Of a stretch of 64,000 bases of DNA, positions 16,734 through 26,310 are shown in pieces (position 1 is the first letter of the stretch; the number at the start of each line of letters is the position of its first letter). The translations under genes were made by a program, and so were the position numbers. A model generated the notes under the pieces. That model made no database searches. It saw only the letters and a list, made by a program, of their open reading frames with translations, and was not told the origin of the DNA. Source of the DNA: RUG369 sp050949645 (GTDB lineage: Bacteria; Planctomycetota; Planctomycetia; Pirellulales; Thermoguttaceae); NCBI GenBank assembly GCA_050949645.1, contig JBMNGC010000001.1, positions 2,914,001 to 2,978,000 of the forward strand, read 5' to 3'.

Positions 16734-18986
16734 TCAGAGCGCCGTCTGAATCGCAAGAATGTCGGAGTAATCCTTCGTGATTCTCAGAACCTCGTCGAGA
16801 TAGTAGTCGCGCTCAATGCCGACTCCTCCGAGCACGTTTTCTTCCATCTTATCCGTCTCTTCCTTGCTGTCGAGCTTATCGAGCTCGGCGAAGAACTTTT
16901 CGCGGTTAAGGGGCGTCGCCTTGCGCAGCTTGCTATTCTTATAATGATCGATTTTTTCGATCTCGTCCTGGAATTCCTCCGACGCGGCGAGGCGCGCGGC
17001 GGAACGCGTGACGAGCTCGTTGACGATCTCAGGCGACACGACGTCGAAGACGGGATACTTCGCGGGCTCAACCTTCTCGAAGGCGAGTGGATAATCGAGG
17101 TCCGACTCGGAGATATCCTCGAGCGCGCTCGTGAACTGCGGGATCACGACGTCGGAGGGGACTCCCTGAAGCTGCGGCGATTCGCCGCCGGGGAGGTAAT
17201 ACCCCTGAATCGTGAGCTTGACCGCCCCGAGATTCATCGAGTTCTTGTTCACAAGGAGCGACCCGAAGAGCGCGTTCGAGATCTCCATCATCGACTGGAC
17301 GGACCCTTTTCCGTGCGTCGTTTCGTCGCCGACGATGACGCCGCGTCGATAGTCTCTAATCGCGCCGGCGAAAATTTCGCTCGCGCTCGCGCTCAGACGA
17401 CTCGTGAGCATCACGAGGGGCTTCGTCCAAACGACGTCGGGGTCAGGGTCGTTAAGTGAACGAGGACGATTGCCGAATTCGGAGGGCTTCGTCTGCACAA
17501 CGGCGCCCGTCTTGATGAAGAGTCCGGTCGTCGCGACCGCTTCGGGCAGCGAACCGCCGCCATTGTATCGGAGGTCGACGACGCACGCGTCGACGTTCCG
17601 GTTGTTGAAGTCGTTGAGGATCGCGCGTACGTCGGCGCTCGCGCTCCGTCCGCCCGAGTTACCGCGCGCCTTCATGTCGAGGTAGAAGCTCGGGAGGTCG
17701 ATGACGCCGACGCGCAGGCCCGACTTTTCGGGGTTCTCGCCCTTCGGAATTTCGATGAACTCGACGTCGCCGCCGTCCGCGGTCGGCTTGAGGTCAAAGA
17801 TCGTCGCCTGCGCGGCGCTGTCCTCAAGGTCGACTTTTTCGCGAACGATCGAGATGAGCTTCTTCTTGCCGTCGGGTGAAACGACCTGGAGCCGAACGAC
17901 GGTGCCGCCCTTGCCGCGAATCTTGTCGACGACGTCGGTAAGCTTCATGTCGACGACGTCCTCGATCGGGCCGTCTTCGCCCTGACCGACCCCGACGATC
18001 TTGTCGTCTTCCTTAAGATCGCCCTGCTTATCGGCGGGGCTACCCTTTACGATGCGTCTCACGACCGTGTACCCGTCGTCCCACTGGAGCGTCGCGCCGA
18101 TGCCCTCGAGATTGAGTCCGATCTGGATGATAAAGTTCTCGTAGGATTTCGGGGACATGTAGGTTGAGTGCGGATCGTAGGCGTTCGAGATCGCGGTGAG
18201 GTAGATTTCGAGGAGATCGTCGTTCGAGGTCTGACGGAGACGCTTCTGCAGCGTGGCGTAGCGTCTCTTGAGCTTCGAGATCGGGTCCTCGGGGCGGTCG
18301 AGGTTCGTTTCGAAGTCCGCGTCGCCGGAGGAATCCTCCTCCGAGGCCTCGGAGTCGTCTTCCTCGTCGGCGCCGTTACCTTCGGCCTTCTTCGCGTCCT
18401 CTTCCTTCTTCTTATCCCGCTCTTGAGCCTCCAGGGACAGAATCTCCGACTTCACGCGCTTGCGCATCCGGTCGAGGACTTCTGCCTCCGTCTTGGGATA
18501 CTGCAGGAGTTTTTTCTCGCGAATGAGCTCTTCGTCGATCGTGAAGTCGAATTTGTTTTCGTCGAGGAGTTTTTGGGCGATCGCGCAGCGTTCGTCGACG
18601 CGTTGCAGGTAGACCTGATACATCTCGAAGGCGGGCGTCACGACGCCCTTTTCAGCCTGCTGACCCATCGTTTTGGCGTAACGCTCGGCGAAGAGATCGA
18701 CGTCGCTCTGATTGAAGTAGATCTTGTTCGGGTCGATCGCTTTGAGGAAGAGCTCAAAGCTTCGCTCGGAGAGCGCCTCGTCGATCTTGACACCGGAGAC
18801 ATGGCGTCTTTCGAGGAGACGCGTGAAGTTGATCGCGATTTGCTTGTCGCGCACGGTCGGCGTCAGCGCGCTCGATTCGTCCGGAGCGCCGGCGCCGCGC
18901 GCGGAACAGCACGCGCAAACTGCGATAATAAGAATCAGAGAGAGCGAGACGAACCGTGCGCCTCGCCTATCGTTACGCTTTTTCAT
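16734..18986 (-). CDS. prc: Carboxy-terminal-processing (tail-specific) protease, S41 family
   Basis: 750 residues. Prc proteases degrade envelope proteins from a C-terminal tail and process some lipoprotein and cell-wall partners in the periplasm. ATG at 18986 has AGGA upstream and begins a signal peptide (MKKRN, then a hydrophobic stretch and C-C-S-A-R-G-A-G); an in-frame extension to 19043 is less likely. Then comes an N-terminal helical region with a charged insert (KKKEEDAKKAEGN), a PDZ domain (GIGATLQWDDGYTVV, about residue 300), the peptidase core with serine motif SRLSASASEI (about 530) and lysine motif HGKGSVQ (about 557), and a C-terminal helical DUF3340-like region. Own terminator downstream. 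Confidence 0.92.
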   Translation of the reverse strand: MKKRNDRRGARFVSLSLILIIAVCACCSARGAGAPDESSALTPTVRDKQIAINFTRLLERRHVSGVKIDEALSERSFELFLKAIDPNKIYFNQSDVDLFAERYAKTMGQQAEKGVVTPAFEMYQVYLQRVDERCAIAQKLLDENKFDFTIDEELIREKKLLQYPKTEAEVLDRMRKRVKSEILSLEAQERDKKKEEDAKKAEGNGADEEDDSEASEEDSSGDADFETNLDRPEDPISKLKRRYATLQKRLRQTSNDDLLEIYLTAISNAYDPHSTYMSPKSYENFIIQIGLNLEGIGATLQWDDGYTVVRRIVKGSPADKQGDLKEDDKIVGVGQGEDGPIEDVVDMKLTDVVDKIRGKGGTVVRLQVVSPDGKKKLISIVREKVDLEDSAAQATIFDLKPTADGGDVEFIEIPKGENPEKSGLRVGVIDLPSFYLDMKARGNSGGRSASADVRAILNDFNNRNVDACVVDLRYNGGGSLPEAVATTGLFIKTGAVVQTKPSEFGNRPRSLNDPDPDVVWTKPLVMLTSRLSASASEIFAGAIRDYRRGVIVGDETTHGKGSVQSMMEISNALFGSLLVNKNSMNLGAVKLTIQGYYLPGGESPQLQGVPSDVVIPQFTSALEDISESDLDYPLAFEKVEPAKYPVFDVVSPEIVNELVTRSAARLAASEEFQDEIEKIDHYKNSKLRKATPLNREKFFAELDKLDSKEETDKMEENVLGGVGIERDYYLDEVLRITKDYSDILAIQTAL

Positions 18987-19310
18987 TCGACGTCCTTTAC
19001 GTTCAATGAAGACTGACGCGTTCCTTCGAGAGAAGGCGTCCAACGAGCGCGTCGCGCGCGTCGGCGGAAGAATGCCATTTCGTCTATTATCCGCTTAACG
19101 CGTCGCGTTGCAACTTGTCAGGTTTCTAAAAAAAGGTCCTTGCGCACGCCGGGAAGGCGTACAAAAAGGACAGCGGTCGAGTATATCCGTTTTTGCCAGA
19201 TTCTGGCAAGAGGTCTTTTCGCTCGGAAACGCTTTTCGAGAGAAGGCGTTTCCGAGCTCGATTCGCGCGGCGGCGTCTCGACTCCGTTCGCATCGCCGCG
19301 CCATGACAGT
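18987..19310. other. Intergenic region with the terminator of the upstream operon
   Basis: Holds the leader of the protease gene and, at 19127-19172, the terminator of the symporter gene. A small perfect hairpin (TTGCCA/TGGCAA) lies at about 19195-19210. No gene seen. Confidence 0.5.
19127..19172 (-). terminator. Terminator of the aspS-to-symporter operon
   Basis: Imperfect long stem with GTCCTT...AAGGAC base and GTACGCC/GGCGTGC upper part, followed by seven T on the minus strand, about 140 bp after the symporter stop codon. Confidence 0.7.
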
Positions 19311-20957
19311 TTAGTCGTCGAGGGAGTCGCCTTTGACGACCGCCGCGCTCCCTTCGCCGACGGGAACGTGGATCTCGACGCGCTCCTCGTCCGCAAACGC
19401 TTTCGCGACGCGCGCCGGCTCGAGCTTCTTCGTCATCGCGCTCACAACGGGCACGACGATAAATGGCAGGACCATCGCGATCGAGGCGCCGACGGGCGAG
19501 AATTTTTTCGCGGTCGCGGCGCCTTCGCTGAAGAAGAGGAACCAGTAGAAGGCGTTGGAGACGATTATCCCCGCGAGCATTCCAGCGATGGCGCCCGACT
19601 TCGTCGTTCCTCGCCAGAAGAGTCCGTAGACGTATGGCGCGAGGAAACCCCCGCAAATCGCGCCCCAGCTCAGCGCGGTGAGCGCGACGATCCAGGACGG
19701 ATTAAAGAGCGCGATAAAGTAGGAGCATATGATAAAGATTCCGCAGCAGATGCGTAGGATCGCGAGATGCGTTTTTTCCGACGCGTTCGGCGCGACGAAG
19801 CCTTTGACGAGGTCAAGGCTCAGCGCGGCGGAGGAGGTGAGCGCCAGTGAACAGAGCGTCGACATGGAGGCGGAGAGGACGAGCAGGAGCACGACCGCTA
19901 GGAACCAGGACGGTAGGCACGCGACGAGCATCGTCGGTACGAGCCTGTTCGCGTCGATCGTTTGGCCGTCGGACGTGAGCGTCGAACGGAGCGCGTCCTC
20001 GGGTAGCAGGTGCGCGAGGGATCCGACCCCGTACGCCGTGAGACCGACGACGATCGCGAAGACGCAGCATACGACCGCGCCCTTGACGATCTGGTCCTTA
20101 TCCTTGATCGCGTAGAACTTGTGCGCCATCTGGGGGAGCCCCCATGGCGCGATCGAGGTCATGAAGACGACGGACCAGAAGAGCCAGCTCGGTATCGGTT
20201 CGAATGGCGCCGCCTGGACCGCGCTCATCTCTCCGTTGAGGCGCGCCTGATAATTCGCCATCGACCTCTCGACGACGCCGGCGAAACCCCCGTAATCCTT
20301 CGCGAAATAGGAGAACGCGAAGAGCGCCATGAATAGGGCTCCGAAAAATATGATCGCGCCCTGAAGGAAGTCGATTCTCGCCGCCGCCTTGTATCCCCCG
20401 ACGACGAGATAGACGCCCGTCGCGACCGTGATGATCGTGAGCGCGCTCGTCATCGAAATGTTAAAGACTTCCTTGAAGAGGTACGTGAGGCCCGCGAAAA
20501 CGGAGGCGGAGTAGGGTAGAAGAAATACGAATATGACGGCGGCGCCTAGGATCTTCATGAAGTTGGAGCCATATCGCTGCGCGAAGAACTCTGGTATCGT
20601 CGCGGAGTCGAGGTTGCGCGTCATCTTTCGGGTCGCGCGTCCTAGTACGAGCCATGCGGCGAGTCCTCCGACAACTCCGTTCGCGAGTCCGATCCATAGC
20701 GATTTAAAGGATACGAGCCATCCGTAGGTCCCCGCGAAACCGATGAAGACGACGGCGCTGAAGTAGGACGCGCCGTAGGATAGCGCGAGGATCCATGGTC
20801 CGAGCGTTCGTCCCCCCAGGAAGAAGTCGTTCGTGTCGTTTGTTTTCTTCATACCCCATGCGGCGATGGCGAGTATCACGGCGAAGAAGAGGCCGGTCGC
20901 CACGATGGGTAGCATGCTGCGAGGAGCGTCCTCGACGGCAAAGAGCAGCGTTTCCAT
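19311..20957 (-). CDS. Sodium:solute symporter family transporter
   Basis: 548 residues with about 13 hydrophobic helices, the size and topology of SSS-family secondary transporters that import a solute with Na+. Family features include the first helix region ending in NDFFLGGRTLGPWILALSYGA, the GYKAAARIDFLQG stretch of the core repeat, and the SASMSTLCSLAL serine-rich segment. The substrate cannot be told from the sequence. It is last in a row of five minus-strand genes, 68 bp after purN, so it is probably co-transcribed with nucleotide and tRNA-charging genes. The ATG at 20957 has no strong ribosome site; an internal start (MLPIVATGLFF) is possible. Confidence 0.85.
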   Translation of the reverse strand: METLLFAVEDAPRSMLPIVATGLFFAVILAIAAWGMKKTNDTNDFFLGGRTLGPWILALSYGASYFSAVVFIGFAGTYGWLVSFKSLWIGLANGVVGGLAAWLVLGRATRKMTRNLDSATIPEFFAQRYGSNFMKILGAAVIFVFLLPYSASVFAGLTYLFKEVFNISMTSALTIITVATGVYLVVGGYKAAARIDFLQGAIIFFGALFMALFAFSYFAKDYGGFAGVVERSMANYQARLNGEMSAVQAAPFEPIPSWLFWSVVFMTSIAPWGLPQMAHKFYAIKDKDQIVKGAVVCCVFAIVVGLTAYGVGSLAHLLPEDALRSTLTSDGQTIDANRLVPTMLVACLPSWFLAVVLLLVLSASMSTLCSLALTSSAALSLDLVKGFVAPNASEKTHLAILRICCGIFIICSYFIALFNPSWIVALTALSWGAICGGFLAPYVYGLFWRGTTKSGAIAGMLAGIIVSNAFYWFLFFSEGAATAKKFSPVGASIAMVLPFIVVPVVSAMTKKLEPARVAKAFADEERVEIHVPVGEGSAAVVKGDSLDD

Positions 20958-21025
20958 TGCAGAATCTGATGGTTAAAGGTGATCGCAACGTTGCCGAGCG
21001 CGTCGACGAGCGCGCTCTCAAAGCA

Positions 21026-21685
21026 TTATTTTGTGTTTTTCGGCGGCAGAATTCTGACGGCGCGGTGGGGGCAGTCTTTTCTGTTGTAAACCTCGATGCG
21101 TCCTTCGGAAAGGTAGCGCAGAACTTGGGGATAGGCGACGAACTCGCACTCGTGTAGAACGCGCGTTTGCAGCGTCTCGGGCGTGTCGTCGTCGTGGACG
21201 TCGATCACCTTCTGGAGAATGATCGGGCCGTTGTCGTAGATGTTGTCGACGAAGTGGACGGTGCAGCCGGTGACCTTAACGCCGCGTTCGATCGCCTGCT
21301 GATGGACCCCGATCCCATACATCCCCTTACCGCAGAAAGAGGGTATCAGGGACGGATGAATGTTGAGGACGCGGTCCCTGTACTCGTGAGGGATGAGGAG
21401 GAGCTTGAGATAGCCCGCCATCACGACGTAATCGACACGTCGGGCGGTGATCGGCGTGAAGACGCCTTCGCTGAAATCTTCATTCGATTCATATCCGTCG
21501 CTTGAGATGACCAAGGTGGGGATCTTACGCTGCTCCGCACATTGGAGGCCCGGGCAATCTTCCTTCGAGGCGATGACAAGTTCGACTTTGGCGTTGAGTT
21601 CGCCCCTCTCGATGACGTTAAGGATATTCTTGAGGGTACGGCCCTGACCGGAGATCAGGACTGCCAGCTTCAGTAGTTCGGACAT
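21026..21685 (-). CDS. purN: Phosphoribosylglycinamide formyltransferase
   Basis: 219 residues. Transfers a formyl group from 10-formyl-THF to glycinamide ribonucleotide, third step of purine synthesis. Visible: N-terminal LAVLISGQGRTLKNIL (phosphate-binding loop; many relatives have SGxGSN here), the catalytic NIHPSLIPSF with asparagine and histidine, and the DNGPII motif with the catalytic aspartate. AGGAAAA precedes the ATG. Downstream of ileS by 120 bp and upstream of the symporter by 68 bp on the same strand. The loop GQGRT differs from the usual GxGSN, so it could be a related formyltransferase, but the rest fits PurN well. Confidence 0.88.
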   Translation of the reverse strand: MSELLKLAVLISGQGRTLKNILNVIERGELNAKVELVIASKEDCPGLQCAEQRKIPTLVISSDGYESNEDFSEGVFTPITARRVDYVVMAGYLKLLLIPHEYRDRVLNIHPSLIPSFCGKGMYGIGVHQQAIERGVKVTGCTVHFVDNIYDNGPIILQKVIDVHDDDTPETLQTRVLHECEFVAYPQVLRYLSEGRIEVYNRKDCPHRAVRILPPKNTK

Positions 21686-21805
21686 AGCGTTTTTCCTGCA
21701 TTTCTGTGGATATTATAGAATAAGCGTCGCGACCGTCGCGACGAGGAGTCGTCGAGGCGGTCGCGTTTGATGAGGGAGCAACGCGACGTCGGTCCGATGG
21801 CGTCG

Positions 21806-24800
21806 TTAGACGTCGGCGACCTTGACGTAGATCGCGACGCGCTCGCCGTCGATCTTAACCTCGGAGGGTTCGACGTCAGGGAGCGCCTCGAGCCGGAGCT
21901 CGACCGCGAGCGTCTCGCCCTTGACGTAATCCGCGTACTGCGTCGCGGCGGCGTTCACCGGCTCGGAGTCGGTCTCGATTCCAACGACGACGCGGTCGAC
22001 GTAATTGCAGTCGAGTTCCTTGCGACGGTCCTGAATCGATCGGACGATCTCTCTCGCGACGCCTTCCGAAATGAGTTCGGGCGTGAGCTCCGTCGCGATC
22101 GCGACGACGCAATTTGTTCCCTGCGCGGCGGCGAAGCCTTCCTTCGCGACGAGTCGAATCTGGACCTCGTCGGCGGCGAGTTCGACGTTCGAACCGTCGT
22201 CGAGCGTGAGCTCGAGCTTACCCTTCGCGGTCGCCTGCGCGTTCGCGGCGGCCCCGTCGAGTTGGGAGAGCGCCTTCTTCACGAGCGGGAGTTTCCGACC
22301 GAGCTTCGGACCGAGCTTCTTGAAGTCGGGAAGGAACGTGTAGGAGACGTATTCGTCGGCGCGCTTAATGAAGCTCACTTCCTTCACGTTGAGCTCTTCC
22401 TTAATGAGTTCGACGTAATCCTTGAACGCGGCGTCGGCGTTTTCGTCGGGCAGCGCGACGTCGACGCGGGAAAGGGGCTGACGCACCTTAAGTTTTTCCG
22501 CCATCCGCGCGTTGCGACCGAGCGAGACGATTTCGCGAACGACCGCCATTCTCCGCGCGAGCGCGTCGTCGCGCACGCTTTCGTCGGCGACGGGATAGTC
22601 GCACCAGTGGACGCTCGCGAGGGTCGCGTCGCCAAAGTTTTCCGTCGTTTCGAGCCAGATGCGTTCCGAGATGAAGGGCACGAAGGGCGCGACGAGCTTC
22701 GAGAGCGTCACGAGGCACTCGAAGAGCGTCCAGTAGGCGTCGGCTTTCGCTTCGTTCGCTTCGGAGGACCAGAATCGATCGCGGCTCCGTCGTACGTACC
22801 AGTTCGAGAGGGAATCGACAAATTCCTTGATGCGACCGCACGCGGCGAAGTGGTCGTACGCGGCAAGTCGCGCGTCGACGAAAGCGATCGTCGAATTGAG
22901 TTCGCCGATAATCCATCGGTCGAGCTCGACGCGCTCTGCGTAGGGTCGGAACGTTTTACCCGTCGCGAGAACGTCGGGCGTGAGCATGCCGCCGGAGGAC
23001 TTCACGAGCGCCGGGTCGATCTCCTTCTCGGGCGCAAAGCCGTCGATCTTCTGGTAGACCTTGAAGAAGGAGACGACGTTCCACAGCCTGAGCATGAACT
23101 CGGGCATGCTGTCCTTGATCGAGTTTTCGCTGTAAACGATGGAGTTCCACGGGGCCTGGTTCGAGAAGAAGTACCATCGGAGCGCGTCGGCGCCATATTG
23201 GTCGAAGATCTCGTGAGGAGGTCGGTAGTTTTTAAGGGACTTCGACATCTTGCCGATATGCTTCGAGAATTTGCCCTTCCCGAACGCTTGGTTCGCGTCC
23301 TTTTCCGAGAGCCGGATATCAGTCTTGTCCGCGTTGTTCTCGTACCATTCCGCGAGCATGAGGCCGAGTACGACGCAGTTTTTGAAGGGTAGCGGGAAAT
23401 CGCGTTCGAGGCCAAGGCGTTGGCGATTCTCTTCGTCGCCAAAGAGGAGCGTCGAGATCGCGACGAGGGAGTAGAACCATCCTCGCGTCTGGTCGATCGC
23501 TTCGCTGATGAAATCGGCGGGGAAGTTCTCCTCAAATTTTTCTTTGGAGCCGGGCAGGAAGGGGTAGCCGAACTGCGCGAAGGGCATCGAGCCCGAGTCG
23601 AACCAGCAGTCGACGACTTCGGGTACGCGTCGCATCTTCTTGCCGGGCGCTTTCGGGGAGTCGTAGGTCACCGCGTCGATATAGGGTTTGTGGACGCGCA
23701 GGTGGTCCCAGAGATCTTCGTCGCTCTCGGTCCATTCGTCTCCCTTTTTCGCCTTCGCTTCGTCGTGCGCGGCGCGCCAGACTTCCGTGCCGGAGATTCC
23801 CGGCTTGTCGAGGAGCTCGTCGTAGGATCCGACCGCTTCCTGATAGCCGGTTTCTTCGCAGACCCAGATCGGCAGCGGCGTGCCCCAGTATCGTTCGCGG
23901 GAGAGCGCCCAGTCGACGTTACCCTCGAGGAAGTGTCCGAAACGACCATTCTTGATGTGCTCGGGCCGCCAGTTGATTTGCGCGTTGTTCGCGAGCATCT
24001 TGTCGACGAACTCCGTCGTGCGCACGAACCAGCTCCGCCGCGGATACTGGATCAGCGGATCGTTCGGCGCGCGCCAGCAGAAGGGATAATCGTGGAGATA
24101 CTGCTCCTGCCAGTAGAGGAGTCCTCGTTCTTTCATGTCGCGAACGATATCCTTGTCCGCTTCCTTGACCCATCGGCCTTCGAATTCTGGGAAATCGCTC
24201 GTGAACTTGCCATTCGGCGCGACCGCGCAGAGGAGCTCGGGCCCCTGGCCGTCGACGAAACGACGCTGTTCCTCCATAAGGGAGTTGAAGTCGTCTTCGC
24301 CGAACGCGCCGGCCTGGTGCACGAGACCGGTTCCCGATTCTGTCGAGACGTAGGTCGCTGCAATCACGCGCCATGAGCGGTAGATTTCTCCGCCCTCCTT
24401 GAGCGCGCCCTTAAGGGGACCCTGCGTCTTATAATAGCAGTCGAAGGGCGGGACGTAGCGCATGTCGAGGAGCTCGTCGCCGCGGCATGTGAAGAGGACC
24501 TTCGCCGTCCCTTTGATCTTCGACGCGATCGTCTCGACGAGATTCGTCGCGATAATCATCGCGCGGTCGTCCTCGACGCCGTCCTTCGTCACGAGCTTGA
24601 TCGCGGAATATTCGAGTTCCGGGTGAACCGCGACAAACTGGTTGCTCGGGAGCGTCCATGGCGTGGTCGTCCATACGAGGAGATCGACGTCCTTCCATTT
24701 CGGGTCGTCGGAGTCGTTGACGACGGGACATCGCACGAAGACGCTCGGATCGCCGACCTCGCGGTATCCCTGGCCCACTTCGCCCGCCGAGAGCGCGGTG

Positions 24801-25420
24801 CCGCCCTGCGCCCACCACCAGACGATTTTATGACCCTGATAGAGGAGCCCTCGATCGAAGAAGTTCTTGAGGACGAACCAGACGCTTTCGACAAAGGAAC
24901 GTCGGTAGGTTGCGTACGCGTTGCGCAGGTCGACCCAGAATCCGATCCGTTCGGTGAGCGCTTCCCACTCCGAGGTGTAGCGGAAGACGTTTTCAACGCA
25001 TCGATGCACGAAGGGTTCGATCCCGAATTTTTCGATCTCTTCCTTCGAGTTTTCGGCGATCAGTCCCTCGTTGACAAGCTCTTTTCCGACCTCGACCTCG
25101 ACGGGCAGTCCGTGCGTGTCCCAGCCCGCCTTACGCTCGCAGAGGTACCCTTTCATCGTCTTGTAACGAGGATAGAGGTCCTTGATCGCGCGAGTGAGGC
25201 AGTGGCCGGGGTGGGGCATGCCGTTCGCGGTCGGCGGACCTTCGTAGAAGACGAAAGTTCCTTTGTTGTCGGCGCGCCGACGTTTAAGAGATTCCTTATA
25301 GACGTCGAGCTTGCGCCATCGCTCGATGACGCGCTCTTCGTTTCGTGGGAAATCGGCGCTCAAGGGGGAAGTGGAGTCGTTCTGATCGGAGTGTCCGGAT
25401 AATGCTTGTTCGTTTGACAT
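21806..25420 (-). CDS. ileS: Isoleucyl-tRNA synthetase (long type)
   Basis: 1,204 residues; charges tRNA-Ile with isoleucine in the cytoplasm. Class I signature HPGH (residues 70-73, HIGH-type) and KMSKS (about residue 725) are both present, with the connective editing domain between (TTTPWTLPSN and WRPEH are visible) and an anticodon-binding region after. The length is well above the roughly 940 residues of the E. coli type and fits the eukaryote-like type 2 enzymes, which are often naturally mupirocin-tolerant; this is an inference from length and overall look. It lies 47 bp after punA and probably belongs to one transcript with it. Confidence 0.95.
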   Translation of the reverse strand: MSNEQALSGHSDQNDSTSPLSADFPRNEERVIERWRKLDVYKESLKRRRADNKGTFVFYEGPPTANGMPHPGHCLTRAIKDLYPRYKTMKGYLCERKAGWDTHGLPVEVEVGKELVNEGLIAENSKEEIEKFGIEPFVHRCVENVFRYTSEWEALTERIGFWVDLRNAYATYRRSFVESVWFVLKNFFDRGLLYQGHKIVWWWAQGGTALSAGEVGQGYREVGDPSVFVRCPVVNDSDDPKWKDVDLLVWTTTPWTLPSNQFVAVHPELEYSAIKLVTKDGVEDDRAMIIATNLVETIASKIKGTAKVLFTCRGDELLDMRYVPPFDCYYKTQGPLKGALKEGGEIYRSWRVIAATYVSTESGTGLVHQAGAFGEDDFNSLMEEQRRFVDGQGPELLCAVAPNGKFTSDFPEFEGRWVKEADKDIVRDMKERGLLYWQEQYLHDYPFCWRAPNDPLIQYPRRSWFVRTTEFVDKMLANNAQINWRPEHIKNGRFGHFLEGNVDWALSRERYWGTPLPIWVCEETGYQEAVGSYDELLDKPGISGTEVWRAAHDEAKAKKGDEWTESDEDLWDHLRVHKPYIDAVTYDSPKAPGKKMRRVPEVVDCWFDSGSMPFAQFGYPFLPGSKEKFEENFPADFISEAIDQTRGWFYSLVAISTLLFGDEENRQRLGLERDFPLPFKNCVVLGLMLAEWYENNADKTDIRLSEKDANQAFGKGKFSKHIGKMSKSLKNYRPPHEIFDQYGADALRWYFFSNQAPWNSIVYSENSIKDSMPEFMLRLWNVVSFFKVYQKIDGFAPEKEIDPALVKSSGGMLTPDVLATGKTFRPYAERVELDRWIIGELNSTIAFVDARLAAYDHFAACGRIKEFVDSLSNWYVRRSRDRFWSSEANEAKADAYWTLFECLVTLSKLVAPFVPFISERIWLETTENFGDATLASVHWCDYPVADESVRDDALARRMAVVREIVSLGRNARMAEKLKVRQPLSRVDVALPDENADAAFKDYVELIKEELNVKEVSFIKRADEYVSYTFLPDFKKLGPKLGRKLPLVKKALSQLDGAAANAQATAKGKLELTLDDGSNVELAADEVQIRLVAKEGFAAAQGTNCVVAIATELTPELISEGVAREIVRSIQDRRKELDCNYVDRVVVGIETDSEPVNAAATQYADYVKGETLAVELRLEALPDVEPSEVKIDGERVAIYVKVADV

Positions 25421-25467
25421 GTCTATCGCTGAAAAAGGCGTCGGCGCAACGCAGACGCGTCGGAGGA

Positions 25468-26286
25468 TTACAGGGATTGGAGGACGCCGCAGATGATCGC
25501 GTTCATTTTCGGCTCCGCGTTCATCGCGTTCGCGACGATGCGCTCGACGTTGACGGGCTCAAGCGCGTCGGCGAGCCCCATATCCGTCACGATGGAGAGT
25601 CCCAGGACCTTCATGCCCGCGTGGACCGCGACGATCGTTTCCGGAACGGTCGACATTCCAACGACGTCGGCGCCGATCGCGCGGAGGAACCGATATTCCG
25701 CGCGCGTCTCGAGGTTAGGGCCCGCAACCGCGACGTAAACGCCCTTCTGGAGCGGAATCGCGTTCTCGAGCGCCACCTTCTGAGCCTTTTCGATGAGCGC
25801 GTGGGAGTAGGGTTCGATCATGTCGGGATACCTTGGTCCGAGGCGTTCGTCGTTCGAGCCAATCAGGGGATTGATCCCGAGGAGGTTGATGTGGTCCTCG
25901 ATGAGCATGACGTCGCCCGCCTTGAACTGAGGGTTGAGCCCTCCGCACGCGTTCGAGACGACGAGCGTTTCCGCGCCGAGCGCGCGCATAACGCGGATCG
26001 GGAAGGTAATCTGCTTCGCCGTGAACCCTTCGTAATAGTGGAACCGACCCTGCATGGCGACGATCGTTTTCCCCTCGAGCGTTCCGAGTATCAGCTTGCC
26101 GGCGTGCGTTTCGACGGTCGAGCGCGCGAAATGCGGGAGTTCTTCGTAGGGGATCGCGAGGTCGGCGTCGATTCGGTCGGCGAGAGCGCCCAGGCCGGTG
26201 CCGAGCACGATTCCGACGTCGGCTCTTTTGGTCCATCGCGTTCTGATCGCCGCGACGGCTTCCTGAATCATGTCATATTCGGTCAT
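25468..26286 (-). CDS. punA: Purine nucleoside phosphorylase, trimeric type
   Basis: 272 residues. Splits inosine or guanosine with phosphate to the base and ribose-1-phosphate, for purine salvage. Family motifs: IVLGTGLGALAD (phosphate-binding serine replaced by threonine in the GTG/GSG loop), GRFHYYEG, SNACGGLNP, GPNLETRAEYRF and GADVVGMSTVPE. Sits 24 bp after aspS and 47 bp before ileS on the same strand, most likely one operon. Subtype (PNP versus MTA phosphorylase) is not settled by eye, but the FHYYEG and VVGMSTVPE stretches are typical of PNP. Confidence 0.92.
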   Translation of the reverse strand: MTEYDMIQEAVAAIRTRWTKRADVGIVLGTGLGALADRIDADLAIPYEELPHFARSTVETHAGKLILGTLEGKTIVAMQGRFHYYEGFTAKQITFPIRVMRALGAETLVVSNACGGLNPQFKAGDVMLIEDHINLLGINPLIGSNDERLGPRYPDMIEPYSHALIEKAQKVALENAIPLQKGVYVAVAGPNLETRAEYRFLRAIGADVVGMSTVPETIVAVHAGMKVLGLSIVTDMGLADALEPVNVERIVANAMNAEPKMNAIICGVLQSL

Positions 26287-26310
26287 AGTTGCGCTGCCCT
26301 CAAGGGGTCG